This document shows positions 1-8,415 of a stretch of DNA of 64,000 nucleotides, in pieces. The stretch is from CAZNSX01 sp964575845 (GTDB taxonomy: Bacteria; UBA8248; CAZNSX01): assembly GCA_964575845.1 (NCBI GenBank), contig CAZNSX010000002.1:62001-126000 (forward strand), in the 5' to 3' direction. The notes under the pieces were generated by a model, which was not told where the DNA came from, did not search any database, and was given only the letters and a program-made list of their open reading frames with translations. Numbering within the stretch: position 1 is the first letter of the stretch; every line of letters begins with the position of its first letter. Both the position numbers and the translations under genes were made by a program.

Positions 1-6
1 AACGCA

Positions 7-531
7 ATGCAAAAGTTCGCAGCCTCTGTGGCGGTTATTCTTTTTCTAGCGGGCTGCGCCGCTTTTCTGAGCCAGAAGGACTTGGAAGGACGCTATGGGG
101 CTAACCCCCCTGCGGTCATTGCCATCCACGTGGCTGATTATCTCACGCCCCCAGAGCCTCCCAGAATTTATCTCGAGGCCCGGGACCCTGATGGCGACCT
201 CGCCGTCATAGATTACGTCATCGACCCAGGTGGTCCGCATCAGCCTTACTACGGGGCGGTCTTCGTGGGAAGAAAAGATGCCAGCGAGCTCTCCGGCTAC
301 CTGTGGCTGGAGACAAAATACTATGACTATTTCACCCGCGCGCGAAGTCGGGAGTTCCGCGGAACCATCTACTTGGAGGACAGAGCGGGACATCTGAGCA
401 AGCCCGTAAATTTCTCCATCGATGGTTATGGAAAAGAGCCTGCAAGGGACAAAAAGCCCGCTGAACTCGCCCGATTCAAAGAAAAGGCCCTCGGCCCAAT
501 GCACTTCGAGCTGGATTTGGCCAGGGATTGA
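7..531 (+). CDS. Putative outer-membrane or periplasmic lipoprotein
   Basis: A 174-residue protein with a lipoprotein signal: short basic start, hydrophobic stretch, then a lipobox LAGC with the acylated Cys at about residue 17. The mature part is acidic and aromatic-rich (YYGAVF, KYYDYF) and resembles a small beta-sandwich, but I do not recognise a family. It probably sits in the cell envelope, tethered by lipid. The start lies six bases from the window edge, so its ribosome binding site is not visible. The lipoprotein call is firm; the function is unknown. Confidence 0.6.
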   Translation: MQKFAASVAVILFLAGCAAFLSQKDLEGRYGANPPAVIAIHVADYLTPPEPPRIYLEARDPDGDLAVIDYVIDPGGPHQPYYGAVFVGRKDASELSGYLWLETKYYDYFTRARSREFRGTIYLEDRAGHLSKPVNFSIDGYGKEPARDKKPAELARFKEKALGPMHFELDLARD

Positions 532-536
532 GACTC

Positions 537-570
537 ATCAAGAGTCTGGCCTTTGAGTCCTTCTCTTGAT
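537..570. terminator. Inverted repeat after the lipoprotein gene
   Basis: ATCAAGAG (537-544) pairs perfectly with CTCTTGAT (563-570) across an 18-base loop, starting six bases after the lipoprotein stop codon. No clean T-run follows, so it is a weak terminator candidate only. Confidence 0.25.
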
Positions 571-688
571 ATTCTTATGATGAAGGAAGAGACTTAGCAA
601 ACCGGGAGCGTTCCCTTCTCCGGGGAGGAACCCTGTCTCTTCTCCATCTCGCCCGTAAGCTCCGGGCCATCATGGGTTTTTCTCACCT

Positions 689-1957
689 ATGGCTTCAGAG
701 CCCAAAGGCTCCCGCCGGATAATCCATGTGGACCTCGACGCCTTCTATGCGTCCGTTGAGCAACTGGATAACCCCCTCCACCGCGGAAAGCCCGTCATCG
801 TGGGTGCTGACCCAAAAGGCGGGAGGGGCAGGGGGGTAGTCTCTGCCTGTTCCTATGAGGCGAGAGCTTTTGGGGTCCGCTCCGCCATGCCCATCTCAGA
901 GGCCTACAGGCGTTGCCCCCAAGGGGTCTATCTTCCCGTGCGCATGGCGCGCTATCAGGAGCTCGCCGAAAGGGTGCAGGCCATCTTCTGGGATTACACG
1001 GATTTGGTCGAGCCCATCAGCATAGACGAGGCCTTCCTGGATGTCACAAGAAGCCAGAGGGCCTTTGGCCCTGCTGAGGCCATAGCCCAGGAGATAAAGG
1101 GGCGCATCCGTGAGGAAGAGAGCCTTGTGGCCTCTGTGGGGGTGGCCCCAAATAAATTCGTTGCGAAGGTGGCCTCTGACCTTGAAAAGCCGGACGGCTT
1201 CGTGGTGGTGAGGGCCGGGGAGGAGAGGGAGTTCTTGAGCCCCCTTCCCGTATCTCGCCTCTGGGGGGTGGGCAAGAAAACCGAGGGGAAGCTGAAGGCA
1301 ATGGGGCTCGGGACAATCGGCCAGCTGGCGGAGCTTCCCGAAGATACCCTGAGGTCTCGCTTCGGAAAGCTCGGGAGCCAGCTCCACCTCCTCTCCCGCG
1401 GGATAGACGAGCGTGAAGTCATCCCCGCCGAAGAGCCCAAGTCCATCGGAAAGGAAACCACCTTTCCCGAAGATGTGGAGGATAGGGAGCTTCTTGAAAG
1501 AACCCTTCTAGCGCTCTCCGATGAGGTCTCCCGCCGTCTGAGGCGCGAAGGCTACCTTGCAAGGGGCCTGACGCTCAAGCTCAGGTATGAAGATTTCACC
1601 ACCCTCACCCGCGCCCGACCCCTCACGCCACCCTCAGACCTCACGGCCGACCTCTACCCCGCTGCTCTCGGGCTTCTCGCCGGAATTCCCCTCAAAGGCC
1701 GGAGGATCCGCCTTCTCGGAGTATCGGCCTCAGGGCTTCTTCCCAGGGGGGAGGGAGCCACGCGCCAGCTTGAGTTCTTTCAAGAGGGAAAGGAAAGGGA
1801 GCATCGGCTTGCCGAAGCTGTCGATAAGCTAAAGGAGCGCTACGGCCGGGGAGCTTTGACCCTGGGATCCCTCATAAAGAAGGGAAAAGTGAAAGGCGAT
1901 GAAGGAGCGCCCGAGAGCGGGCCCGCCCCTAGGGAAGAGCCGCCCCCTGGGGGTTAA
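689..1957 (+). CDS. dinB: DNA polymerase IV (Y-family translesion polymerase)
   Basis: 422 residues. It copies damaged DNA templates with low fidelity. Y-family motifs are intact: HVDLDAFYASVE at residues 13-24 carries the first catalytic Asp, and SIDEAFLDVT at 111-120 carries the catalytic Asp-Glu pair. A helix-hairpin-helix region with VGKKTEGKL follows, then the little-finger domain. QLEFF near residue 362 resembles a sliding-clamp binding motif. The tail after about residue 395 is Pro/Gly/Glu-rich and unlike the core. No strong Shine-Dalgarno precedes the ATG, but the N-terminus aligns with the usual family start. It stands alone rather than in an operon. Confidence 0.95.
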   Translation: MASEPKGSRRIIHVDLDAFYASVEQLDNPLHRGKPVIVGADPKGGRGRGVVSACSYEARAFGVRSAMPISEAYRRCPQGVYLPVRMARYQELAERVQAIFWDYTDLVEPISIDEAFLDVTRSQRAFGPAEAIAQEIKGRIREEESLVASVGVAPNKFVAKVASDLEKPDGFVVVRAGEEREFLSPLPVSRLWGVGKKTEGKLKAMGLGTIGQLAELPEDTLRSRFGKLGSQLHLLSRGIDEREVIPAEEPKSIGKETTFPEDVEDRELLERTLLALSDEVSRRLRREGYLARGLTLKLRYEDFTTLTRARPLTPPSDLTADLYPAALGLLAGIPLKGRRIRLLGVSASGLLPRGEGATRQLEFFQEGKEREHRLAEAVDKLKERYGRGALTLGSLIKKGKVKGDEGAPESGPAPREEPPPGG

Positions 1958-1961
1958 GGCG

Positions 1962-1997
1962 GGGAGGCCGAAAGATTCTTATAGTAATAGGCCTCCC
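1962..1997. terminator. Inverted repeat after dinB
   Basis: GGGAGGCC (1962-1969) pairs perfectly with GGCCTCCC (1990-1997) with a 20-base loop, directly after the dinB stop codon. There is no T-tract, so termination activity is uncertain. Confidence 0.3.
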
Positions 1998-2005
1998 TAG
2001 GGGAA

Positions 2006-2046
2006 TATAATATAATTCACGCAAAGCTGGCCTAGCTTGGCCAGCT
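2006..2046 (+). promoter_or_regulatory. Putative -10 region and 5' leader hairpin before the Sm-like gene
   Basis: Two overlapping TATAAT hexamers lie at 2006-2011 and 2011-2016. They are followed by a perfect 8-bp hairpin, AGCTGGCC (2025-2032) and GGCCAGCT (2039-2046), with a 6-base loop. No good -35 is visible. The rest of the 266-base gap between dinB and the 63-residue gene at 2224 shows nothing recognisable, so this could be the promoter and a structured leader of that gene. Confidence 0.3.
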
Positions 2047-2223
2047 CTCATGCTGACCACATGACTCGCACGGAGAAAAGAGAAGCTAGAAAAGAAAAGA
2101 GATCTCACCGACAGGCCGCCTATTTCACCGGCCTCCCAAATAGGAAGGCTCGGGTGTGGCCTGTATTTTCTTTAATTATCTTGCCAGAGCTGCAGTTCTG
2201 GCTCTTATAGAGGAGGGTGGATA

Positions 2224-2415
2224 ATGGAGGAGCTATTGAAGCAGTTTATCGGAAAGAGCTTAAGGATGTACACCATCTCGGGCGTTGAGTCATATCTTGG
2301 AATCCTGGATGGGGTGGAGAGGGGCTACATCCGCTTCCGAGAGCTCTACAGCAAGCAGATGGTCTATATTGCCACCCCGCATATTGAATCCTTCAAGGAA
2401 GTTGTCTCGGCCTGA
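2224..2415 (+). CDS. Small Sm-like (LSm/Hfq-fold) protein
   Basis: 63 residues. The pattern FIGKSLRMYTISGVESYLGI, then DGVERGYIRF, then a C-terminal VYIATPHIESFKEV strand fits the five-stranded Sm barrel: GK-x-hydrophobic, a G-x-L/I turn, and a closing I-x-x-I/V strand. Such miniproteins may bind RNA or act as oligomeric adaptors. GAGGAGGGTGG just upstream is a good ribosome binding site. It is monocistronic, preceded by a 266-base leader region. It is not classical Hfq, whose KHAI motif is missing. The reading frame is well supported; the fold is an inference from pattern. Confidence 0.6.
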   Translation: MEELLKQFIGKSLRMYTISGVESYLGILDGVERGYIRFRELYSKQMVYIATPHIESFKEVVSA

Positions 2416-2565
2416 GGTCGGAGGTCCGGGGCCGGTGAGCTGCCCAGGGGCATTTACATCCTTTAGCCGTGGGATGAAGGGGGAGAGTGCGAGGGTGACG
2501 GCTATGCCCAGGAGGACGGCCGTTCTGGGATACCCGGTTGATATATCCTTTAACTTTCGTCTCAT
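2290..2565 (-). CDS. Possible small membrane protein downstream of OsmC
   Basis: 91 residues on the minus strand, 42 bases after the OsmC gene, with AGGAGA about five bases before the ATG. It has one hydrophobic segment (residues about 13-29, AVLLGIAVTLALSPFI) after a basic start, as in a single-span membrane protein. The second half runs antisense through the Sm-like gene and looks low in information, so either the gene is spurious or only the first 50 residues matter. I do not recognise it. Confidence 0.25.
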   Translation of the reverse strand: MRRKLKDISTGYPRTAVLLGIAVTLALSPFIPRLKDVNAPGQLTGPGPPTSGRDNFLEGFNMRGGNIDHLLAVELSEADVAPLHPIQDSKI

Positions 2566-2607
2566 CTCCTTCTCCTCTCCCTTTTCAAAGAGGGGATTGC
2601 CGCTCTC

Positions 2608-3054
2608 TTAGGTCCCCATCTTTACGATCTCGGGCTCCATGACCACCTCGCTCTTTATGGAGTTTGAGATGAGGCAGTCCTTCTCAGCAAACTCCAGAAC
2701 CCAGCGGGCGAGCTCCTCATCCCCTTCGGGTGGCAGCACCACCCGGGGCTTGAGCGTGACCCTGGTGAACATGAACTTCTCACCCGGCCGCTCGAGCAGG
2801 CCTTCGGCCTCGCACTCATAGGACTCAAACCGTAGCCCCTTCCACGCGGCCGTGCCGAGAAAGGTTGTCATGACGCAGGTGTTGAGCGCGGCCACGAAAA
2901 GGTCTTCCGGGGTCCAGATCCCAGGGTGGCCTTTGAACTCGGGGGGCGTGGCCACGTCCACTGAGGGTTTGCCATCGCAGGAAATAGTGCCCTTACGTGC
3001 CTCTTTCCATGAGACCTTTGTCCGGTAGAAGAACTGCTTGCTGCGGATAGCCAT
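2608..3054 (-). CDS. OsmC/Ohr-family protein
   Basis: 148 residues, the usual length for OsmC-like thiol peroxidases, which reduce organic hydroperoxides with a pair of cysteines. C60 lies in the family motif LFVAALNTC and C127 in EKDCLISNSI, matching the two redox Cys positions; TPEDLF and the N-terminal swapped strand (YRTKVSWKEARKG) also fit. GGGGAGA precedes the ATG. It may head a two-gene unit with the small ORF that follows. It is nearer the general OsmC/YhfA group than Ohr; the true substrate cannot be read. Confidence 0.85.
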   Translation of the reverse strand: MAIRSKQFFYRTKVSWKEARKGTISCDGKPSVDVATPPEFKGHPGIWTPEDLFVAALNTCVMTTFLGTAAWKGLRFESYECEAEGLLERPGEKFMFTRVTLKPRVVLPPEGDEELARWVLEFAEKDCLISNSIKSEVVMEPEIVKMGT

Positions 3055-3577
3055 AGGTGTCTCTCCCCTCTAAGCTGTTATTTCCGCAGGCCGCTTCTCG
3101 GGCCCCTCATGAAAAATCCCTTTCTTTCTGGGAATTGCGGCGGCGAGGCTGAGAGTCGTGGTGCAGGCGGGGACGCGGCAGAAGGTCAAAAAACCACCGG
3201 TGATGCTTTTTTGCCCCATTGAGCACCCTGTGCCCATTTCAAGGTGTGTACAATTCGAAGGCAGCTTGGGCCGGCACCCGATTACATTACCGACGAGCCA
3301 AATTCTAACATATTCGCTGCACTTGGGGGAAGGCCGGGGGCAAGGGGAGCCCCGAATTTTAAGGGAAGGGATTGAGAGAGGGCGCGGCCGGTAAGGCGCC
3401 TTTTTTTGAACCTTGCGAGCCTGGGGAATGGAGGCATCCAAGAGGTCATGAAGTTTCTGGCGATGGAAGGACAGTTTCCACATAACTGCGCCTTTGAAGG
3501 GAGATCTCGCGGGCCTGGATGAGGTCAAAAAGTTAACCCCCGCCGGTCGACCTCAGCCCAGAATTCAAAAGAAGGGT
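3055..3577. other. Gene-free 520-base region with an orphan hairpin/T-run
   Basis: No credible gene was found between the divergent OsmC (minus) and AsmA (plus) genes. The region should hold the OsmC promoter on the minus strand. At 3381-3407 there is GGCGC, a 10-base loop, GCGCC and then seven T, which has the form of a plus-strand intrinsic terminator although no plus-strand gene lies upstream in the gap. A weak TACAAT -10-like hexamer is at 3249-3254 without a clear -35. Confidence 0.3.
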
Positions 3578-3583
3578 TATAAT
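3578..3583 (+). promoter_or_regulatory. Putative -10 box for the AsmA gene
   Basis: A perfect TATAAT lies at 3578-3583. A start of transcription near 3590 would give a leader of about 40 bases to the GTG at 3630, or an almost leaderless message for the ATG at 3600. No consensus -35 is visible. Confidence 0.35.
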
Positions 3584-3629
3584 TTAACCAGTACCTTTGA
3601 TGTGCCGAGGAGCGCGGTGGAGAGCCCGA

Positions 3630-6600
3630 GTGAGCAGACGTAGAAAGATATCCCTCTGGATATTTGGGGCTATGGGGACCCTTCTGGTTTTACTATTGAT
3701 TTCAGTCCTTCTCTTGCCCGCGATAATCAATCTTGAGCCGGTGAGGGAAAGGATCCTGGCAGCCATTTCCCGCGATGTACAAGCCGACCTGGTCTTCCAG
3801 AGGGTTGACCTCTCGCTCTTTCCGCGCCCTCGTCTGGTGCTCCGGGGGGCAAGCTTGTCCATCCCCGGAAAGGTCAGCGGGTTCGTGGAGTCTTTGAAAA
3901 TTTATCCCCGAATTTTGCCCCTTCTCAGGGGCACCGTGCGGCTGGCCAGGCTGCGGGCAGAAGGGTCGGATTTCACCGTGAAGCTCCCGGAAGGGCTCGG
4001 GAAAAAGGAGAGATTTAAGGCTTCCCCCCTCGCGGTCGTTGAAGAAAAGCTGGCCCCCGCGCTCGCCCTCTTGGCATTGAGGGCGACCGGCCTTGAAATC
4101 AGGGTCGAGAGGGGAAGACTCCGGCTCATTGCCGGGGATGAGAAGCTTTTCTTTTTTGAGGATATTGAAGCTTGGATTAAGCTCCCGCCCGATAGGCTCG
4201 AATTCGAGGCCAGCTCCAGCTCCAACCTCTGGGAGAGCATATCCCTGAAGGGGTGGGTAGACCCGGAGGACTTAAAGGCCAGGGGGCGCATCGAGCTGAC
4301 CCGCTTCCACCCCGAGATGCTTGCGGGCTACCTCCCTCCCCCTGCCTCCGAGCTCCTCGGAGATTCGCGAATAAACCTGAACGTGAGTTTTGAAACCGAG
4401 GGGGCCGAGACCCTCCGGGCGGAGGTGGAAGGCTCTATACCTTCTCTCACTTTTCGGGGTGGAAGCGGCGATTCAGACGAGAGAACGCTCATAAAGGCCA
4501 AAAGCTTCAGGGGTTCTCTGCATCTTGACGAGAGCGAGGCGAAGGTTTCTCTCGCCGAGCTCACTCTTGACCAACCTCGGCTCAGAATATCCGGAAAGCT
4601 TCTCATAGACAGGGCCTCTCGGAGGGTCAGTTTGGAGCTGGAGGGCAGGGAAGTGGATGTCCCCTCAGTGCGTAAAGTCTCCCTCGCCCTGGCAGAAGGA
4701 ACCGGTGTCGTGCAAGAGGTGTTCGAGGTGGTGAGAGGGGGCAGAGTGCCCCTCATCACTTTTAATGCCCGGGGAAGTTCGATTGCCGACCTGGGAAAAG
4801 CGGAGAACCTTCTCATCAAGGGCGAGATGGTTGAGGGGAAGGTGTTTGTCCCCAAGGCGCGCCTGCATCTGGAGGACGTAAAGGGGAACGTGGTCATTTC
4901 GAAGGGCATGCTGGAAGGGAGAGAGCTTGAGGCCCGGCTCGGCAATTCCCGGGGCCGCGAAGGGGAGCTCAAGCTGGGCCTGAAGGGCGGGGATGCTCCC
5001 TTCCACCTGGATATAGTGGTGGAGGCCGACCTGTCCCAACTTCCTCCCTTACTCGATCGCCTGGTCAAAGATGAGACCTTCAAGCGGGAGATGGCCCTCA
5101 TAAGGGAGTTCAAGGGGGACGCTCTCGGAAGGCTGGTGCTGGGGGAGAGCACAAGGTCTATCAAGCTGGGGCTTGATGTTCAGGATTTCAATCTTTACGC
5201 CCGCTATCAACGGGTTCCCCATCCCCTGGAGATTGAGGGCGGAAAGTTTTCCTATGGTGAGGCCGAAATCGCCGCGAGCAACCTGAAAGGCAGGATGGGA
5301 AGTTCCTCCTTTTCCGGGCTTTCCGGGCGTCTTGACTGGAGGCGGGAGCCGTATCTGGAGCTAGTATCCGGCAGGTCAAAGCTCTTCCTGGATGAGCTCT
5401 ACCAGTGGCTCTTGTCGTTTGAACGCCTTCGCGGCGCTCGCGAGAAACTCAGGTCCGCAGAAGGTACTATCACATTATCTGCTCTCGAACTGAAGGGCCC
5501 CCTCCTCAGGCCCGAGAAATGGAGTTTCCGAATCCAGGGGGAAGTGGAGGGCTTCAAAGCAGAATCAGCGCTATTTTCGGGCCCTGTGGCAGCTGCGAGC
5601 GGAAAATTCGAGGCGACACCCGAAAAACTTTCCCTCACAGATTTTCAGGCGAGCATCCTGGATGCCTCGTTAGAGGTGTCGGGCGCCCTGAGCGGCTATC
5701 TGGAAGGCATTCATAAAGCTGACCTTACCCTTCAGGGAGACATGGGGCCGGAAGCCACCCGATGGGCCACGGGATTTATCCGTCTACCGCCGGAGCTCAG
5801 AGTCCGCGCTCCCCTCTCCATCTCAAGTGCCCATCTGGTCTGGGAAAGGGGCGCCAGCACCTCCTTCTCGGGGAATATGGCCATCAGGGGCGGCCCCCAG
5901 CTCACCGTGGATATTCTTCACAGTCCCGAAGGGCTGAGGGTCAAAGACCTTCTCATCCGGGGCGAAGAGTCCAGCGCCTCCTTCTCCTTCAATCTCAAAG
6001 GCAACGAGGTCGACCTTGCTTTCAGGGGTGAGCTGAACAAGAAAACCCTGGACGGACTTCTGGCAAGGAATCAATTCCTTTCGGGATGGATAAGGGGGGA
6101 TATGCGGGCTCACATTCTGTTGGACCGCCCCCTTAGTTCTACCACTCAGGGAAAACTCCGGGTGGCAGGGCTCAAGCACCCGTGGAAAACGAAGGTCCCA
6201 TTCGAAATAAAAAGCGTTTCGCTAGACATGGCTGCAAACAAGGTCAAGGTAGAATCGGCCTCTTTCACCTGGGGGGAAAGTCGGCTCAACCTCGAAGGAA
6301 ACTTGAGCTTTTCGGCGGAGAGGATTCTGGTCGACATGAACCTTTCCGCCGACAGCTTCAACTGGGAGGAAGTGGAAGAAATCCTGGGCGAAGGGAGGAG
6401 TCCCCTTCCGCGTGAAAAATCGTGGCTCGCACGGCTTCAAGGAACCCTGAGAGTGAGTTCGGAGCGTTTCAAATACGGGAGGTTTTCCTGGAAACCCTTT
6501 CATGCGGACATCTCGTTCAGCCAGGATGCAGTGAACTTGGCCGTCTCGGAAGCCCTCCTTTGCGGCATTTCAACCCCGGGCACTCTGAAGCTATCCGGCC

Positions 6601-7280
6601 GGGAGATAGACCTGCAGATTGAGCCGGTATCCAGAGGCCAGCCGATCGAGGCCACCCTTTCCTGCCTCTGGGATAAGGAGGGGCTCATGAGCGGCAATTT
6701 CGACCTCGAAGGAAAGGTGACAGCGCGGGGAATGGTCGAGGAGCTGGTCCCGTCCTTGCGCGGAAATCTTAAATTGCTCGCCAAAGATGGCCGCATCAAC
6801 CGCTTCGGGCTGCTGGCGAAGGTTTTCGGCTTTCTCAATGTGAGCGACCTGGTAAGGGGAAAGCTTCCGGATCTGCAAAAAGAGGGGTTTGCCTACAAAT
6901 CCGTGAAGGCCGAGGGAGAGCTCAGAGGGGGTAGACTCGTGCTGAAAGAAGGGCTCATCGAAGGCTCTTCGATGGATATCGCCTGCAGTGGTGACGTGGA
7001 GCTGGTGGAGAAGAAGTTAGACCTCAAGCTTCTGGTCGCCCCGTTGAAAAGCGCAAATTTCGTCATAAAACACACTCCATTGATTGAACGCATATTCGGG
7101 GGAAACCCAATCTCCATCCCCCTCAAGGTCACGGGCGACATATCGGCTCCGAAGGTTGCCCCCCTCTCACCCAAAGAGGTGGGCTCCGGACTTCTGGGTA
7201 TTATAAAAAGAAGTCTGGGGCTTCCTTTGAAGGGTATAGAGCCTCTGATTCGGGGCCCAAAGGAGGAGAAGTCACAGTGA
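3630..7280 (+). CDS. AsmA-family inner-membrane-anchored envelope protein
   Basis: 1216 residues from GTG 3630, chosen because GGAG sits seven bases upstream. An in-frame ATG at 3600 would add ten residues and has no ribosome binding site. After a basic start comes one membrane span (residues about 5-30), then the hallmark AsmA N-terminus (LEPVRERILAAISRDVQADLVFQRVDLSLFPRPRLVLRG), long stretches of alternating beta-strands, and an AsmA_2-like C-terminus with LLAKDGRINRFGLLAKVFGFLNV. Large proteins of this family are thought to form periplasmic bridges that carry lipids between membranes. It stands alone, followed by a decayed gene on the other strand. Confidence 0.85.
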   Translation: MSRRRKISLWIFGAMGTLLVLLLISVLLLPAIINLEPVRERILAAISRDVQADLVFQRVDLSLFPRPRLVLRGASLSIPGKVSGFVESLKIYPRILPLLRGTVRLARLRAEGSDFTVKLPEGLGKKERFKASPLAVVEEKLAPALALLALRATGLEIRVERGRLRLIAGDEKLFFFEDIEAWIKLPPDRLEFEASSSSNLWESISLKGWVDPEDLKARGRIELTRFHPEMLAGYLPPPASELLGDSRINLNVSFETEGAETLRAEVEGSIPSLTFRGGSGDSDERTLIKAKSFRGSLHLDESEAKVSLAELTLDQPRLRISGKLLIDRASRRVSLELEGREVDVPSVRKVSLALAEGTGVVQEVFEVVRGGRVPLITFNARGSSIADLGKAENLLIKGEMVEGKVFVPKARLHLEDVKGNVVISKGMLEGRELEARLGNSRGREGELKLGLKGGDAPFHLDIVVEADLSQLPPLLDRLVKDETFKREMALIREFKGDALGRLVLGESTRSIKLGLDVQDFNLYARYQRVPHPLEIEGGKFSYGEAEIAASNLKGRMGSSSFSGLSGRLDWRREPYLELVSGRSKLFLDELYQWLLSFERLRGAREKLRSAEGTITLSALELKGPLLRPEKWSFRIQGEVEGFKAESALFSGPVAAASGKFEATPEKLSLTDFQASILDASLEVSGALSGYLEGIHKADLTLQGDMGPEATRWATGFIRLPPELRVRAPLSISSAHLVWERGASTSFSGNMAIRGGPQLTVDILHSPEGLRVKDLLIRGEESSASFSFNLKGNEVDLAFRGELNKKTLDGLLARNQFLSGWIRGDMRAHILLDRPLSSTTQGKLRVAGLKHPWKTKVPFEIKSVSLDMAANKVKVESASFTWGESRLNLEGNLSFSAERILVDMNLSADSFNWEEVEEILGEGRSPLPREKSWLARLQGTLRVSSERFKYGRFSWKPFHADISFSQDAVNLAVSEALLCGISTPGTLKLSGREIDLQIEPVSRGQPIEATLSCLWDKEGLMSGNFDLEGKVTARGMVEELVPSLRGNLKLLAKDGRINRFGLLAKVFGFLNVSDLVRGKLPDLQKEGFAYKSVKAEGELRGGRLVLKEGLIEGSSMDIACSGDVELVEKKLDLKLLVAPLKSANFVIKHTPLIERIFGGNPISIPLKVTGDISAPKVAPLSPKEVGSGLLGIIKRSLGLPLKGIEPLIRGPKEEKSQ

Positions 7281-7285
7281 GATTT

Positions 7286-7307
7286 AAGGGAATGCTTTTG
7301 TTCCCTT
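7286..7307. terminator. Small hairpin after the AsmA gene
   Basis: AAGGGAA (7286-7292), 8-base loop, TTCCCTT (7301-7307), starting six bases after the AsmA stop codon. There is no T-tract after it on the plus strand, so it is a weak candidate. Confidence 0.25.
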
Positions 7308-7740
7308 GCCCGGGAAGACCTCTCAAAAAAGCATCCCATATGGAGAGGTCATCCCTCCCCCAGGCCTTCCCGGGAGATGACTCTCACCTCCCCTGATGCT
7401 CGTGGCGCCCCCCCAGGCTAAGTTGAGACTGGGGTCGGTCATCAGGGGAAGGATGCCCGCGTTCCACAGGCGGGCCAGCAAAGACCAGAGCCCCTCTCCT
7501 CCCTCAAGCCAGCGGTAGCCCGTGGAAGCCCCGACGGAGGGCTCTCCGAGGGGCGCCACGAGGGAGCGGAGAAACCCCCTCCCCGGCCTTATGTCCGAGT
7601 CGAGGAATACGAGCACCCCGCTCTCCTCCCTTGCGGCGCCGACTCCCCTGAGGAGGTTCCCTATTTTCTGCGACATCCCGCGGAAGCGTGCGACCGTTAA
7701 AAGCTCTAGCAGCAGCAAGGCCCGCCCCGGACTATCCCCT
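7287..7740 (-). pseudogene. Truncated, frameshifted ceramide-glucosyltransferase-like (GT21/HpnI) remnant
   Basis: On the minus strand one frame reads QKIGNLLRGVGAARE, then VLVFLDSDIRPGRGFLRSLVAP and ending in WGGATSIR. This is the middle of a family 2/21 glycosyltransferase, with the DSD metal-binding motif. The match then moves to another frame, where RDDLSIWDAFLRG gives the later DD motif, so at least one indel separates the parts. The first third and the whole C-terminus, including the expected QxxRW, are absent. The 5' break lies where the HD-domain gene ends and the 3' break where AsmA ends. Such enzymes glycosylate ceramide- or hopanoid-type lipids; this copy cannot. A sequencing indel could explain the frameshift but not the missing ends. 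Confidence 0.65.
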
Positions 7741-8265
7741 AAGGTAGAGCTTCCTCGCCATATCTCTTCCCATCCGCGTGAGAAAGACTTTCTCGATAAT
7801 GGCTTCAAGTTTCTCTTCATCAGCCTGCGGGAACTCTTCAGGCAGGTTAACCAGCCAGTCGGCATCGTAGAGGATCTTGAAGTTCTTCGTATCCACCTCC
7901 CCCGGACTGTGGTGAGAGGCAATTATCCGGCAGACCTCTTCAATTATTCTTTCCTCAGCCCCTAGCTCTGCAAGAAGCCTCCGCGCGATGGGAGGTCCCT
8001 CCACTTCCTGGTAGTTTCCGGCGGAGCTTCCGTACTTTCTCTCGGCTTCGGGGATTCCGATGTCGTGCAAGAGGGCCGCCGCCGCTATCACATACGGGTC
8101 CCCTCCCTCGACACGAGAGATAGCCTCGGCATAGGCCAGGACCGAGAGGGCGTGTAGGATGCGCCTTCGGTCGTCTCCGAAAAACTCCTTCATTGCCTTC
8201 AGGACCGCATCCTTGAAAGCCCGAAGACTTTTCACTTCAGAGGAAGGCTTTTTCCGGGTGTGCAT
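7732..8265 (-). CDS. HD-domain phosphohydrolase
   Basis: 177 residues from the ATG at 8265; a GTG directly before it is also possible, and neither has a clear ribosome binding site. HD-superfamily metal ligands are visible in order: an N-terminal His in RRILHALSVLAYAE, the HD pair in LLHDIGIP, a later His pair in IASHHSPGE and an Asp in LYDADWLVN. HD proteins of this size hydrolyse phosphoester bonds of nucleotides or related metabolites; the substrate is unknown. The gene runs into a decayed glycosyltransferase. Its promoter must lie in the 200-base gap shared with the divergent cupin gene. Confidence 0.8.
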   Translation of the reverse strand: MHTRKKPSSEVKSLRAFKDAVLKAMKEFFGDDRRRILHALSVLAYAEAISRVEGGDPYVIAAAALLHDIGIPEAERKYGSSAGNYQEVEGPPIARRLLAELGAEERIIEEVCRIIASHHSPGEVDTKNFKILYDADWLVNLPEEFPQADEEKLEAIIEKVFLTRMGRDMARKLYLRG

Positions 8266-8372
8266 CACGCAGCGGCCGATAGGCTATCCATGATATTGCT
8301 CCCACGGGGCTCTCTCAAGCTAGAGCCGTCCACAACAACCTGCATTAAATATCGCATGGACCAGTAGAATCC

Positions 8373-8415
8373 TTGACCTGGGTCAATTATGTCAGCCCGG
8401 TCGAGACGGTAATAT
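8373..8415 (+). promoter_or_regulatory. FNR/Dnr-like palindrome upstream of a -10 box
   Basis: TTGACCTGGGTCAA at 8373-8386 is an exact palindrome (TTGACC, TG, GGTCAA) close to the CRP/FNR-superfamily half sites TTGAC/T-N4-G/ATCAA. TAATAT at 8410-8415 is a good -10. A start near 8422 would put the palindrome centre at about -42, the normal place for a class II activator. It precedes the cupin, siroheme protein and isochorismatase operon. Confidence 0.5.

Noticed and set aside
2290..2415. Minus-strand overlap with the Sm-like gene as proof of a sense/antisense pair
   Set aside because: The overlapping half of the minus ORF is low in information; only the non-overlapping part is worth keeping as a weak candidate.
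3070..3528. Minus-strand ORF of 152 codons in the gap before AsmA
   Set aside because: No ribosome site or motif, and mostly basic, Pro- and Ser-rich residues typical of a chance frame.
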